Assembly: GCA_013399695.1 (NCBI GenBank)
Contig: VXAU01003549.1
Location: 1,771,048-1,835,047 of the forward strand
Reading direction: 5' to 3'
DNA: 64,000 nt
Source of the DNA: Formicarius rufipectus
Taxonomy: Eukaryota; Chordata; Aves; Passeriformes; Formicariidae
Within the stretch, counting starts at the first letter, position 1, and every line of letters starts with the position of its first letter. A model generated the notes under the pieces. The model did no database searches. It had not been told where the DNA came from and was given only the letters and a program-made list of their open reading frames with translations. A program made the translations under genes and the position numbers. This document shows, piece by piece, positions 51,744 to 62,713 of this stretch.

Positions 51744-51850
51744 GATAATTAACTGTTGAGGCAAGGATCACCTCATTGCTAATAAAAAACTCAGGTAATT
51801 AAGTGCTAATTTTATCTTAATAAATAATGGGCTTGATTAGAGATATTGTA
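51744..51850. promoter_or_regulatory. Cluster of TAATTA/TAAT motifs
   Basis: Two exact TAATTA motifs (51746-51751 and 51796-51801) and several more TAAT/ATTA cores lie in about 100 bp of AT-rich DNA between GC-richer flanks. This is the kind of base pattern bound by homeodomain proteins. Function is not shown by the sequence alone. Confidence 0.25.
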
Positions 51851-53809
51851 AATCATCTGATAAGTCTGCACAAATAACAGTGGTGCTCTTACACCAGAGG
51901 GTTATGCTGACAATACTGACTGATGCTGAAGCTTGGGGGCACTGTGCTGGGGTCAGGGGGTTCCCAACCAGGACATCAGTGGTGTCCATTGCGTTGGTGC
52001 ACCTTGAGACATGTCACACTGCTTTGGGATGTTTCCAAAGATATTCATTGACACCATTTCCAAGTTATTTTTAGTACAAACAAAATACAATGTGCTTTAC
52101 ACAAAAGATGGCTCCTTCAGTTTACAGCTGCTGCAAGGACCTGAAAACCTCTGAGTACTAAGGGACATTATCAGCATTTTTGAGGGCTGGGAGCAGTCTT
52201 GGATGGTGCAGAAACCTTGATGAAGGTGGCACAAATCTGAATAGGGAGCTCAGAAGAACCTGAAATGACCATTCCTGCTGGTCTCCAGGCTGGGGAGGAG
52301 GCGCACAGCAGGGTGATGGGTGGAGGAAACACAGGAGTGTTACAAATCAGAGGATGGGAGATGTCTGAGGTCCTGCAGTCACTGCCTGCTGCAGAGCTGG
52401 AAGATGCTGCAAATGCTGTGGGGCCCAGACAAAATGTAACTGAGCAAACCACATGTGAGAGCCCATTCAGAGCAGCTGACTGTGGAAGCATCAGGATCCA
52501 TGGCAGCCCTGAGACTCTTGGAGCTCAAACACATGTTTCACATAGTTTGGAAGACTGGGGAGCAGAGAATATGTCTGATGGCAGTTTCTGAGCTTGGGGG
52601 TCTGACCTGTGGGTCACTGCTTTGGCACAGCATTGTGCTCTCCCCAGTAAAAGGCAGCAGTTTATCTCTCACAGATAAGACATTCCCTCTCCAAAGTGAG
52701 CCCAGTCAGGCTTTCCCTCACCTTGTAGATGTTACAAGACCTCCAGGGCAACACCCTACACACAAAATTGTTGCTTCTGCTACCAGCAGTGTGGGACAAT
52801 GCTCGTAGGGAGAGCTGAGGTCCTGTGCTGACAGACACAAAGAAGGCCTCACCTACCTGGCACTTGTCTGTGTCCCCCAGCTGTAACAGTCAGTTTAATT
52901 AAAAACCCATCCCTACTTGCAAACCAGGCACTTCAGGAACTCCTGCTGGCAGAGAGGAGCAAGTCTGGCAGGTCTCTGCTTCTCAGGAGAGGAGCAATTC
53001 TGTTTGCCTCAGGGATGGGAGAGGGTGCATGGCAGGCACCAATTCCAGGCTCCCAGGAGCAGATCTGCCCCTACGGGGGATCCCTGGGAAGCCCAGCCTC
53101 CCCTCCACCCACCTCTGGGGTCACTTTTCCCCCACAAGATGAAAGATCTCCAGGATAATACTTGAGACTCCTACTTGCTCCCACTGAGTCTGCCCAGGAC
53201 ACATACAAACCTCTGCCCACGAGGACAAGGGCTGCAGATCTGCTCCTCGGGGTGAGGAGGCTGACACTGCCAGCTGCCAGCTATCCCCTCTGGCTGGAGA
53301 GCTTGGAGCTGCAAGGAGAGAAAAGCCACCAAACCTTCTGTGACTCACACTGAAACCATGCTGTCTGCATTTCCAGCCAGGCCTATAATCAGTCTGAAAA
53401 AGGGCTGATCCTGAAAGAGTGGGAGGGTGACAGATCTGACGGTCCAAGGGGTCACAGCCCAAGCTGGGTGACCCACAGCTGGTCCACAAGTGCACTGACC
53501 CCCAGGCTGGGAGGAGCATCACCAAACAGACATGCCTGCATTTCCCCCTGGCTGCTCCGCAGAAGCTTCAGTAGGTGTTGCCACTGACAGCACATACACC
53601 TCCTCCAACATTAGGTCTTTTAAGAAATGCAATGTCTTAAAAATCCTGCCGAGGGCTGCAATGCATACTGGTGCAATTGCAGCTAAAGACACATCCACCA
53701 CCTGGTTACCAGCTGGCTAAAATCCAGCCCTGCTTGCTTGCTGCCTTCACTCACCAAAATCCTCCAAAACAGTTGTGACTGAGCTAATAGCAGCATTCCC
53801 AAACAAAAT

Positions 53810-53950
53810 CCCCCGTGTGCCTGCTCTCCCCGCCGCAGTGCTACAGGAGTTCCTGCGAGTTCTCCGACCGCACGCGGGATCAAAGCCGCCAGCTCAGCTC
53901 AAAGCGCTGCCGAGAGCGGAGCCTAAAGAGTGTTTCAGCCAAGCCCTAAA
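53810..53950. promoter_or_regulatory. Small CpG cluster
   Basis: About 140 bp with roughly a dozen CpG (for example CCGCCGCAG, CGACCGCACGCG, GCGCTGCCGAGAGCGG) in CpG-poor surroundings. It is too short to call a promoter. Confidence 0.3.
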
Positions 53951-56900
53951 AAAAGCTCATCTGCTTTCATCCTCACTGCGGTCTAACAGACATCCACAGG
54001 GCCCCGGGTAATTCCTTGTGGATTCCCTTTCTCTCTGCTGTATCAAACCAGGATGAATTCTGTCAAAAGCACATTTCAAAGATCTCCACGATCCTGGCAG
54101 TCCCATCTCCACTGACTGGCAGCTGGCTGGCTGGGAGGGAGGCAGCACCAGAGCTGTGCTTTCCAGGAGCAGGAGCTCAGCCTGGTGGGCATCCCCTCGA
54201 GATCCCAGGCTGTGTTACATGTCCTCCCTCCTTGGAGACCTGGCTATCAGCTAGGCTGGGAATTCAGGCATGTTTTTTCCATTTCTGGAATGGAGTTAGC
54301 ATGCCTGGATGTTTTTTTTTTTCTAAAGAATTACAGAGGAGGGGAAACAGCAGTCAGAAGACGCAGTCCTCCAGGGCCCCAAGGTTTCCTTGGAATGGAA
54401 TGGTTATTTTCAGACTCCAGGACATCTGCTCACTTCTGCCTCCTGGGTGTGACCCCCCCTGCACATGCCAGGCCACAGCACTGAGCCCAGCCTGGGCCAC
54501 CTATGGCCCTGTTTGCTCACAAGAAGCAGCCTTAGCAGCAAACCAACCATTCCACAGAGGGACAAACAGACCAGCAAAGCAAAGCCCCGGTGCTGCTGGG
54601 CAGAGCTGTGTGAGAGTGGGCAACAAGAGCCAGCTCAGCTCCTGGACACAGACATCAGGGCACTGTGAGAAGCTCTGGCACAGGCCTTTGCAGGGAAGGG
54701 AGCTGGTGACCTTCAGTACCATGTGAGACATGTCATTTGGCTGGGTTGCACATCCTGGGAGGGCATCACACCCCAGACACCAGCACATGAGCGTTTCTGC
54801 TCAGCACAGCTCCAGAGTGGCCACATCTAGAGGAAACCCAACAAAATCCATGCTGCTGCTGCTTCATACTCCACATTGAGGAATTTCTGAAGGATTTTGG
54901 CATGGGTTTCAGTTAAGGTACAGACCAGAGCATGGCTGCAGTGGGTCAGAAAATCACAAACATCTGTGTGCGGGAGCCTGCCATGAGTGGATATCCAGGA
55001 GCAGAGACGTGGCTGCAGCAGCCAGGGCCACAAAGAGCCTTTCAGGGGGGTGGCTGGGGCTCAGCCTGGTGCCAGTCTGTGCATGGCCCACAGCACCAGT
55101 GCAGGGCTCGGCTCTGTCTGTGCTTTGTGCCAGCACTGAATCATCTCTGGTGGATGTGTCACCCCTTGTTCTCATCTGCCAGGGCTGAAAGGGACCTTTT
55201 CAGGGTCTGGGGATGATTGCTCACCTCCAGCCAGCACTCAGGACACCCTGCAGGGCCACAGCACCAACAGCAGGTGGCTGGAAGGACTCCAGTGGGTTCA
55301 ATCCAGGGCAGGCATTTTGGAGACAGACAATCCTCCCACCCACCACCCCCCAGCCCTCCTCTGGCAGCTGGAGCAGGACACACACCCACACTCATGCTAC
55401 AGCAGGCTGCCCTGCGCCCCTGTAGTCTCCTCAAGATGCCACACTGTCCCCCACTGGCACTCCTGTCACATGCCTGTGTGCCCACCTCACCCCAGAGCAT
55501 CTCTGTGCCCTGCTGCCCCATGGCACACCCACACACCCCTCCTGTCAGCACCGTGGTCTCAGACCATCCAAGTCTGAGAAGGGAACCTGCTTTTAGGAAC
55601 AACAAGGGAAAATAAAAGTCTACCAACCTCTTGAGAGCCCAGGAGCCACTTGCTGACCCACCCCCTAGAAATTCGCCCCACTAAGCTCCTTGTTCATTAG
55701 TGCTAGAGCATGGCTGGAAGTGCATTGATCTGGCTGAGAATTAGCCCAAGGGATCCCCCAGGACCTGAGAAACAAGAGAAAATTCAGGACTCAAGAGATG
55801 ACGAGGAGAAAGGGTTGCATCCCTGGGCATGCTGCCCAGGCAGCTTCAGTACAAGCAGGACTGGGCTGGGTTGTGGCAGGGTTTGGCCCCCCCTCTCCTG
55901 TGCAGAGCCAATCTGTCCAGGTGGGCTGGTGGTGTTGCTGGTGGGAAGTGCTGCTCCACAGCAGGTGAGCTAATTGCTGAGGGATTCTGTGCTAGAGAAA
56001 ACTCCTGAGTAACAGCCCAGAGAGGCAGAGCTGTCCCACAGCATCGGCAAAGGCAACACAAATCTCTGTCTCCATGGGGTGGAAGGTAATTCCCTCATCT
56101 GCAAAGATCTCTGCCAAGCATAGCTAATCCCCATGGAGCAGGGTGGCATCCAGAGGAGCTTCAGGGAAAGTGCTGGTGAGCCGGAGGAAAGCAGCTCCCT
56201 GAGCTCCTGCTGATCCAGCACCCTCTGCTGTGCACCAGCACCCAGCGAGAGGCACATCCCCAGCCACAGGGGACAGCGAGCACCTCTCGGCAGGGAGAAG
56301 CAGCGGCAGGGTCCAAGAAGCAGAGGCAGGACAAGGAGGGAGGTGGTGACCTCCTGGTACCACTGGGTCCATTCCCAAACACAGCAGGTTGAGCGTGAGC
56401 AATGTCAGGGCTGTCAGGAGCAACCCATCAGAGAAGAACATCCCTCACCCCTGAGCGCTGCTCTCGCCCTGAGCAAGGTCACAGACTTGGTCCACTGGAG
56501 AGCGGGGGGCAGGCAGGGGCTGTAGGGGTGAATCCAACCCAGAGCAGCTGAAGATCAGCATCCTCAATCTACACCCCGGTGATGTACAGCTGCAGGTGGG
56601 GCTGAAATGGGATCCTGGGCCATGCGCAGGGGCTGGCCAGGTCCTGATAACACATCAAGGAGTAATATCTTTGGTTTTAAACTCCTTGCAGATTCAGAGT
56701 TGACACATAAGAATAACCCAGAGCTTCTGCAGGACCAATCTGTAGTTTTACTTGTCTCTCCTTCAGACCACTTATACTTTCAGTCTCTTAAGAACAAATA
56801 CCTCAGTTTCACTGGGTAGTGGAATGGATCCTGGCAAAGTTTTCCACAATACCTCCAAGATCTCATGATAGGGGAAGCAGTGAATACTCACCCTGTGTTC

Positions 56901-59900
56901 ATGGATACAACAGAAACCTGCTGCTTTGTGCTAACGATGCCCAGCCCTGGGTGGGCTGGCTGGGAGGCACCAGCAGCATTCACACTCCTAAGGCCTGAAA
57001 AACTGGCTGGAAGTCTGTATGGCAACATGTTATCTCACAAGATTTATGGTCCATCCTGCTCCGGGCAAAGTCAGAAATACCACCACAGTGATCACTCTGG
57101 GTATTGCTGCATTTTTAAGCTGCTGCTCTGACATTCACAGCAGAGGAGAAATGGGGATGGGAACATTTACACTTTCATCCCCAGCTCTGGCAAGGAGCTT
57201 TCTGAGGGTTTGGTGTGTGAGTATTTGGAGAGAGGGAGAGTATTCTCCTGTTACTTCCCAACTTGCAATTTTAGCAGGAAAATAAAGTAAGGCTGTGCTC
57301 AAGGGTGAATACCAGCACAAGAACAGGAAGGGGATTTCAAACTCATGGGACTAGACTCTTGGGAAAGGCAGGACCTCTCCTCAGTGCCTGGCCCTATATG
57401 CTGATGTGGAGGTAAGCAGTGAGGGGAGCAAATATGCCAGGGACCAGCACATTGAAGCTTGTCAGAAATGCAAAGGGAGGATGGGATGAAGTCCCTGCCA
57501 AGGGCTGCACCTGTCTGGGGTGGCTGCAGTGAGGCTGTGGCTCCCAGGGCACACTCCTCAGCACCACAGATCCAGACTGGTTTGTGGGTGGGATGACCTG
57601 CTTGCTGCACGGCTGTGAAACCAGAGCACCCCTACTTTGGAGAGCTCTCTCTCCCCAGGATTCATGTGGGAGGTGAGGACACGTCTCCCAAGCTTTTCTG
57701 CTTAAGATGTCTCACATCACACAAATAATTGCACAACCTTGTGCTAGGGAAGGGAGGGGATGACAGGAAGAGGCTGCAGCCAGGTCCAGTCCCTCTCCCA
57801 GTTCCTTATGGTGCTAGAGCCCCAGAAAGAGGAAAGACTCATATCTGATAGGAACAGATGCTGACAAAAAGGCATCTTAATATAACCACAAACAAAACAC
57901 TATGTTAGCAAATATCAAGATAGCAACATACATCTTAGCCAGGTTCCTTGCCTCCATGCTTCCTACAGACCTGCCAAGGAAGCAGAGCAGCCTGCTTTGT
58001 GGTTTTCCAGGCAGTCCTGAAGTCCTGGAATCCCTTGGAAGGCAGAACATGGTAGGCAACTACCTACACTCCTCACTGGCTGCAGGTGAGCTGGAGGATG
58101 ACACTGCGTGTCCCTCACTGCATGGTGGGGGGTGGAAGTTCCCAGTAGCACAGGCCAAGCTGTCACCCCCCTGTTTGCTGTCCCCACCCAGGGGTGATGC
58201 TGAGCCTGCTCCAGGCAGTCGGTCAGTCCACCTGGCTCACAGAGTGGCATGTGTGCTGCCCCCTCAGACTGCCAAAATTGGCGCATATTCACAGCATCCC
58301 TTTCACCCACCACCCAGTGAGGGTTGTGATGAGCAGAGGTGGCACTGCCAGCACTATCTGCCATCCACATGGCAGGTGCACAGGCTGCTTCTAGCCTTGG
58401 TGTCCCCTGCTGCTTGGACTCATGCAGTGAGGAGGAGTTCACTGTTTGCTGCTGTGGTGGTACCAGGTAAGAGCCTCATCTCACACAGCAAAGCACCAGT
58501 TTAAGTCTGCAGCACCCCAAGGCTGCACAGCGAGCCCTACATGGCTGTTGGGAAAGAGAGAAAGAGAAACCAATGCAGTGCTGCTCAGTGGTACCTCTCT
58601 GGGGAAGTGTCATCAGATCTGTGATTCCCTTCTTGTTTTCTGGGAGGACACACTCTTTTCAAAGCCATAGTCCCTGAACCGCCAGCAGCTGCACATACAC
58701 TTTGCAGCAAAGCTCCTTGGCTTCAGTCCAATCTCAGAACAGGCAGGGATTTGACTTATAGCTCAGCAACTGAGCCACTTATATGTTTAATTGAGGATCT
58801 ATTTAATTGTTATATTTAATTCAACTGGGGAAGACACCCTGTGCTCAGCTGTTTAACATTGCCTGAACAGGAGTGGTTCTTTCCTGTTTCCAGAGCAGTC
58901 CTGATTCCAAACTACCAGCCCAGGGCCCTAAGTCTCAGCCAGACCCATGGGCTGACACCCAGGAGGGAGCCTGAGCCAGAGCTGTGCCAGGATGTGGGAA
59001 CTGAGGCATGGGTTTGGGACCAGCTCTCCTGAAGGTATGTGAATTCCTGGCTGTGAAATGATCTTCTGTTTATCTTGGAAATTCCTGGGCTCCATCCAGA
59101 TAATGTGACAGTAAAAGGTCACAAAACGTGGGTCTCAAACACAGCACTCTCCACTCTCATCACTAGGAGCAAGAAGTTCTGAAGTGGGTTCCTACATTAA
59201 GGCTCAGAACAAGATGTAACAGCTGTAGTTAAAATTACCCCATCTCTGCCTCCTCCTACCACCCAAGGGAAAGTCATTTTTAACTCTAGGTTGCCCAAGG
59301 GGTGCTGCAGTGAGATCTGTGGCATCAGTGCAAAGGGTCTTTGCCTGGCAAGAAATATGGGAAGAGAGAGCCCTTGCTCTAGCTAGCTGGGATCAGTCTA
59401 GAGCCCAGGGGAGGCCACCCTGCAAACTGATACCTGCAGGCTCCCCAGCTCCTCCTGTGGGAGCAGAAGGTCCCACTGAGGCAGCTCTGAAAGTGCAGAG
59501 GATCAGGTGCCTGGCCAAGTCCTCTTTTGCTATGCTTTTATTCTTGTCAGTTTTTGAAATGCACTTGGGCTGAAGCTGTTCCAGGAGCTGCAGTGGCACC
59601 ATGCAGGCAGGACCTCGAGTGCACCGAGTCAAAAGGACAGTCATGCAAAACCAGAGGGGATTAGCTTTTAATGCGCTTCTCAGAACAAACCCTGAAAGCG
59701 TGGGATTGCCAAGATCCCAGCAGAAAAACTAGCCAGCTTGCTGCCCTTCTGACAACAAAGCTGCAACCAAACTCTCAGTGTCAGGAAAACACACAGAAAT
59801 GTCAAAACAGCTGTGGATGCATAGGAGCACCCCAGCCATCACCCCCCATTGCATGTAACCACACAGTACCATCACTGCTCCTTGGCCCTGGCACGGGGGC

Positions 59901-60120
59901 ACAGCTTCAGAGCTCCTGGGGGCACCTCCAGGGCAGACGTGAGCACATTTATCCCTGCTCAGCTTTATCTGTCTGGGAATGAGTGGCACTGTTCAACATC
60001 TGCTGCATTCACTCTCAGGGGTCTCTGAGCAAAACTGAGAGAACTTGGCTGTGCACTCATTTTTTTCCATGTCTAACTCCATGGATGTCTGTATTAAAAC
60101 CCAGCAGTAAAACTGGGAAA

Positions 60121-60152
60121 ATGTAATTCCAGCACGCCAGCTGGAATTACAT
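60121..60152. repeat. Perfect 13-bp inverted repeat (hairpin)
   Basis: ATGTAATTCCAGC at 60121-60133 and its exact complement GCTGGAATTACAT at 60140-60152, with a 6-nt loop. A run of six T follows at 60155-60160. The position is about 700 bp beyond the proposed BDH1 poly(A) site. Confidence 0.9.
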
Positions 60153-60870
60153 ACTTTTTTAACGTTATTTAGCATCTTGGGGCTGAATTTTTAGACTACC
60201 AGAACTTTTAAAGGCTTTTCTCTTTCTGCTGTGTCACGTGCACCGGACATTATTATCCAGGTGTTTTGCTCTGCCTTGCAAGTCAGTCTTTGTGTCTGCT
60301 GGGTCCCTTGTGGTTCATACTCTTTCTTCTGCTGTGCCCCAGAGAAAAGTCCATGTATTGGAAAAAAAGGCAATACACCCTGCACCACAACAAGTGCTGT
60401 ACAGCAACAACTGCTGAGCCTCTGGAGAAAATCAGTTGGAAACCAGCAAGTCTCTAACAGGGTTTTATTTGGGATCTGTCAGTGACTTGTGTGCCTTCCT
60501 GGCTGAATCACCAACCACAACCCTCCCCTCTTCAGAGCTCAGTTTCCCTTCCTGATCCATTAGGAATAATCCTTAATAATTCTTTGTAATCTGCAACAGT
60601 CCGCTGCAAACACAGGTTTAAGAGCTGTGAACATGCAGAGTCCAGAGGGTGGGCAGATCTGTCACGAGAGTCAGGATACATCTGGTACTCGTAGGGAAGT
60701 CTTGTACTACCCAGCCCAGACGTGTGAGACCCAAGACTGCAAATGAGCCTCTGAATGCTGTGCGTGTGTAACAATATGAACCTCACCACTACAGTATATG
60801 AACTTTCACTTTGAGTATTTAAAAAATAAAGAGAGGAGGCCTCTGAATTTTGTTACCGTTCATGTATACA

Positions 60871-60876
60871 TTTATT
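60871..60876 (-). terminator. BDH1: Candidate distal BDH1 poly(A) signal
   Basis: AATAAA on the minus strand, with possible cleavage 15-25 nt further on and a U-rich downstream element. Chosen as the distal end because it has the best downstream context of the three signals. Confidence 0.4.
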
Positions 60877-60964
60877 AAGCCAAAGGAGTTTGATCATATC
60901 ACTGTACGTTACAAAAGCATGTGAGATCTTTTCTTTTTAACTTCTCTACCAATGGTTAATTATA

Positions 60965-60970
60965 TTTATT
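60965..60970 (-). terminator. BDH1: Candidate intermediate BDH1 poly(A) signal
   Basis: AATAAA on the minus strand, inside AT-rich DNA. A possible alternative end of the transcript. Confidence 0.25.
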
Positions 60971-61020
60971 TTTGCCTTTCAAGCTTAAAAAAAAATTTAC
61001 TCCTTCTGCATTCCCCATGG

Positions 61021-61080
61021 AAGGCTCTTTTATGGTTTTTTGGTTTTTTTTTGGGTTTTTTTCCTTTTCTTTTTTTAACA
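61021..61080. repeat. T/G low-complexity tract in the BDH1 3' UTR region
   Basis: A T-rich tract with GG and GGG interruptions on the plus strand, which makes an A/C-rich stretch in the BDH1 transcript. Confidence 0.8.
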
Positions 61081-61147
61081 TATAAAACAAATGTTTCTCA
61101 GATATGTAAACAACCATCAAGGAAATGAAACTGCTTGTCAGGTTAAT

Positions 61148-61153
61148 TTTATT
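61148..61153 (-). terminator. BDH1: Candidate proximal BDH1 poly(A) signal
   Basis: AATAAA on the minus strand, about 1.1 kb after the stop codon. Its use would give a shorter 3' UTR. Confidence 0.25.
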
Positions 61154-62243
61154 GTTATGGACGTTCTGATAGATTTATGTCATGTTAGATGTATTTCAGC
61201 TCAGTGATTCCTTCAATGGAAATTATTGTTATCATCACCTGCACTGCAGCAATGCCCAGAGGCACTGGTCAGGGTGAAGGCCCTTCTGTGCAAGGTGATG
61301 TATAAATACTTCGGTGTAACTCTGAGGTCCCTGATAAGAAGGGCATTCACTGATGTGACTATATCCCTCTCTGCTTCCCTCTGCTCCACAGTGATCCTCA
61401 CAAATTACAGAAGCTTGAATGAAACTTCTCCAGACTAACTCTGGAGCTGATGTTCAGTTACTGTTGAAGAGAAATGTCACTGTGGGCCAATCCTGACACC
61501 TGCAGTCCTGTGCGTAAAGCTGCTCACACTCATGGGAATGCTCATATGAGTAAGAAACTCCTGCGGGGAAGTTCTGCAGGATTGAGTCCCTGGATCACCA
61601 AACTCCTTTGCAAGAAAGCATGCAAGAAAAGCAGAGTTGTTCCTTTCCTCTAATGTTTCATCAATAGAATTCTAAGAGAGAAAGGGATGGGGTCAGTTGC
61701 TCAGTTTCAGCACCTTGAGCATTTTGAGTTCTGACCTTCAAATTAAAGAAGTCTCTGCTATGCCTTGGGCTACTGTCACCAGGTCTGGAAAAGTCAGTTG
61801 GACATTCTTTGTCATGAGGAAGCAGTGGTTTGCCATTACAGCATGGAGGGACTCTGTTTTATGGTGTGAAGGCTGCACCCTAGGCAGGAATTGTGAAGAT
61901 TGTGTTTGGCCATCATCAGAAATTATTCTGAAAACACTTTAGAGCAATTGCAGTTTAAATAATTATTATAACTTCATATTTGACGTGAAAAAGGAAAGGA
62001 TTACATGAAATAAATAGCAAAGAATCATTGTCCCTGCACAAACATAACTTATTCCTGCCTATGGAGCATCTCCTGCAAATTACCGCCCTGTAGGTTATGT
62101 CAGATATTTAAATGAACCCTTTAGAGCTAAAATACAGTACTCTGAAATGAGGTTAGAAAAATTTCAAAAGGACTAATGGAAGGTGTGTACAAAGCTCTCC
62201 TTAAAACATATTTCCCACCTGGGTAGCTTATGAGTGTGAGGCC

Positions 62244-62713
62244 TCAGTAGACATAGAGCCGATCTGAGATGGCAGCAGGCATGTGTGTCATGATCTGCAT
62301 GCGCAGCCACCAGTAGTAATCCATGGGGTGGTAGCGGGTGTAGGGGGCCGTGGCGGTGAGGGCGTGGGCCACACTCTCGATGACGGGCGAGGTGTCTGTG
62401 GAGCCGCTGTTGCAGTACGTCTCCATCTTGCTGACCTGCTCATCAAAGTACTTCCTGCCATAGTCTTTGCGCACGATCTCCGGGAGCTCGTCCCACATTT
62501 TGTCAGCGATGGCTTTGATCCGCTCGGGGCTGTACAGGTTGGTGGCAGCGATGAAGTTGCCCGGCTCCACGATGCTGACCATCACTCCCTGGGGCTGCAT
62601 CTCGTACCGCAGGCAGTCGGAGAAGGCTTCCACACCGAACTTGGTGATGCAGTACGGGGACCGGGCGGGGCTGCCCATCCGACCCATCATGCTGCTGATG
62701 TTCACCACACGAC
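62244..62713 (-). CDS. BDH1: BDH1 last coding exon, 3-hydroxybutyrate dehydrogenase 1 C-terminal half
   Basis: This exon encodes the last 155 residues of the mitochondrial D-beta-hydroxybutyrate dehydrogenase, which interconverts acetoacetate and 3-hydroxybutyrate with NAD(H) in ketone-body metabolism. The acceptor CTGCCTAG ends at 62714; the first two bases GT complete a split Gly codon, followed by [11 protein letters not shown]. The short-chain dehydrogenase active site is visible: the NISS serines, then SPYCITKFG with the catalytic Tyr and Lys (YxxxK) at fragment residues 20 and 24. The PGNFIAA cofactor-region motif follows. The C-terminal part ([19 protein letters not shown]) is the BDH1-specific lipid-dependent region. 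Numbering from human BDH1 (343 residues, Tyr208, Lys212) places the first full codon at residue 189, and the length agrees exactly. The stop TGA is at 62246-62244. The N-terminal exons lie beyond the right edge. Confidence 0.97.

Larger units (their letters stand above)
50560..60850. other. Intergenic DNA downstream of BDH1
   Basis: No gene recognised in this 10.3 kb block. It is richer in GC than the left half, so chance open frames are longer (54016-54726 is 236 codons, 57902-58504 is 200 codons), but none has a family motif. It contains a GTTT microsatellite at about 50664-50680, an AT-rich homeodomain-type patch at 51744-51850, a CpG cluster at 53810-53950 and a hairpin at 60121-60152. 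Confidence 0.55.
60850..62243 (-). other. BDH1: Probable BDH1 3' UTR
   Basis: After the stop codon the minus strand continues with non-coding DNA of about 1.4 kb. It contains three AATAAA signals: at 61153-61148, 60970-60965 and 60876-60871. The last is followed by a plausible cleavage region near 60855 and then by a T-rich downstream stretch on the minus strand (complement of the A-rich 60818-60830). A T/G-rich tract on the plus strand at 61030-61080 would be an A/C-rich tract in the transcript. Which signal is used cannot be decided from the sequence. Confidence 0.45.

Noticed and set aside
54016..54726. 236-codon plus-strand frame, the second longest in the window
   Set aside because: Low-complexity composition with many Cys, Trp and Pro typical of random GC-rich DNA, no known motif, and overlapping frames of similar length.
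57902..58504. 200-codon plus-strand frame
   Set aside because: No family motif, and an opposing minus-strand frame of 159 codons over the same place. Typical of GC-rich non-coding DNA.
60820..60830. Plus-strand AATAAA just beyond the BDH1 3' end
   Set aside because: No plus-strand gene ends here. On the minus strand it is the U-rich stretch downstream of the distal BDH1 signal.
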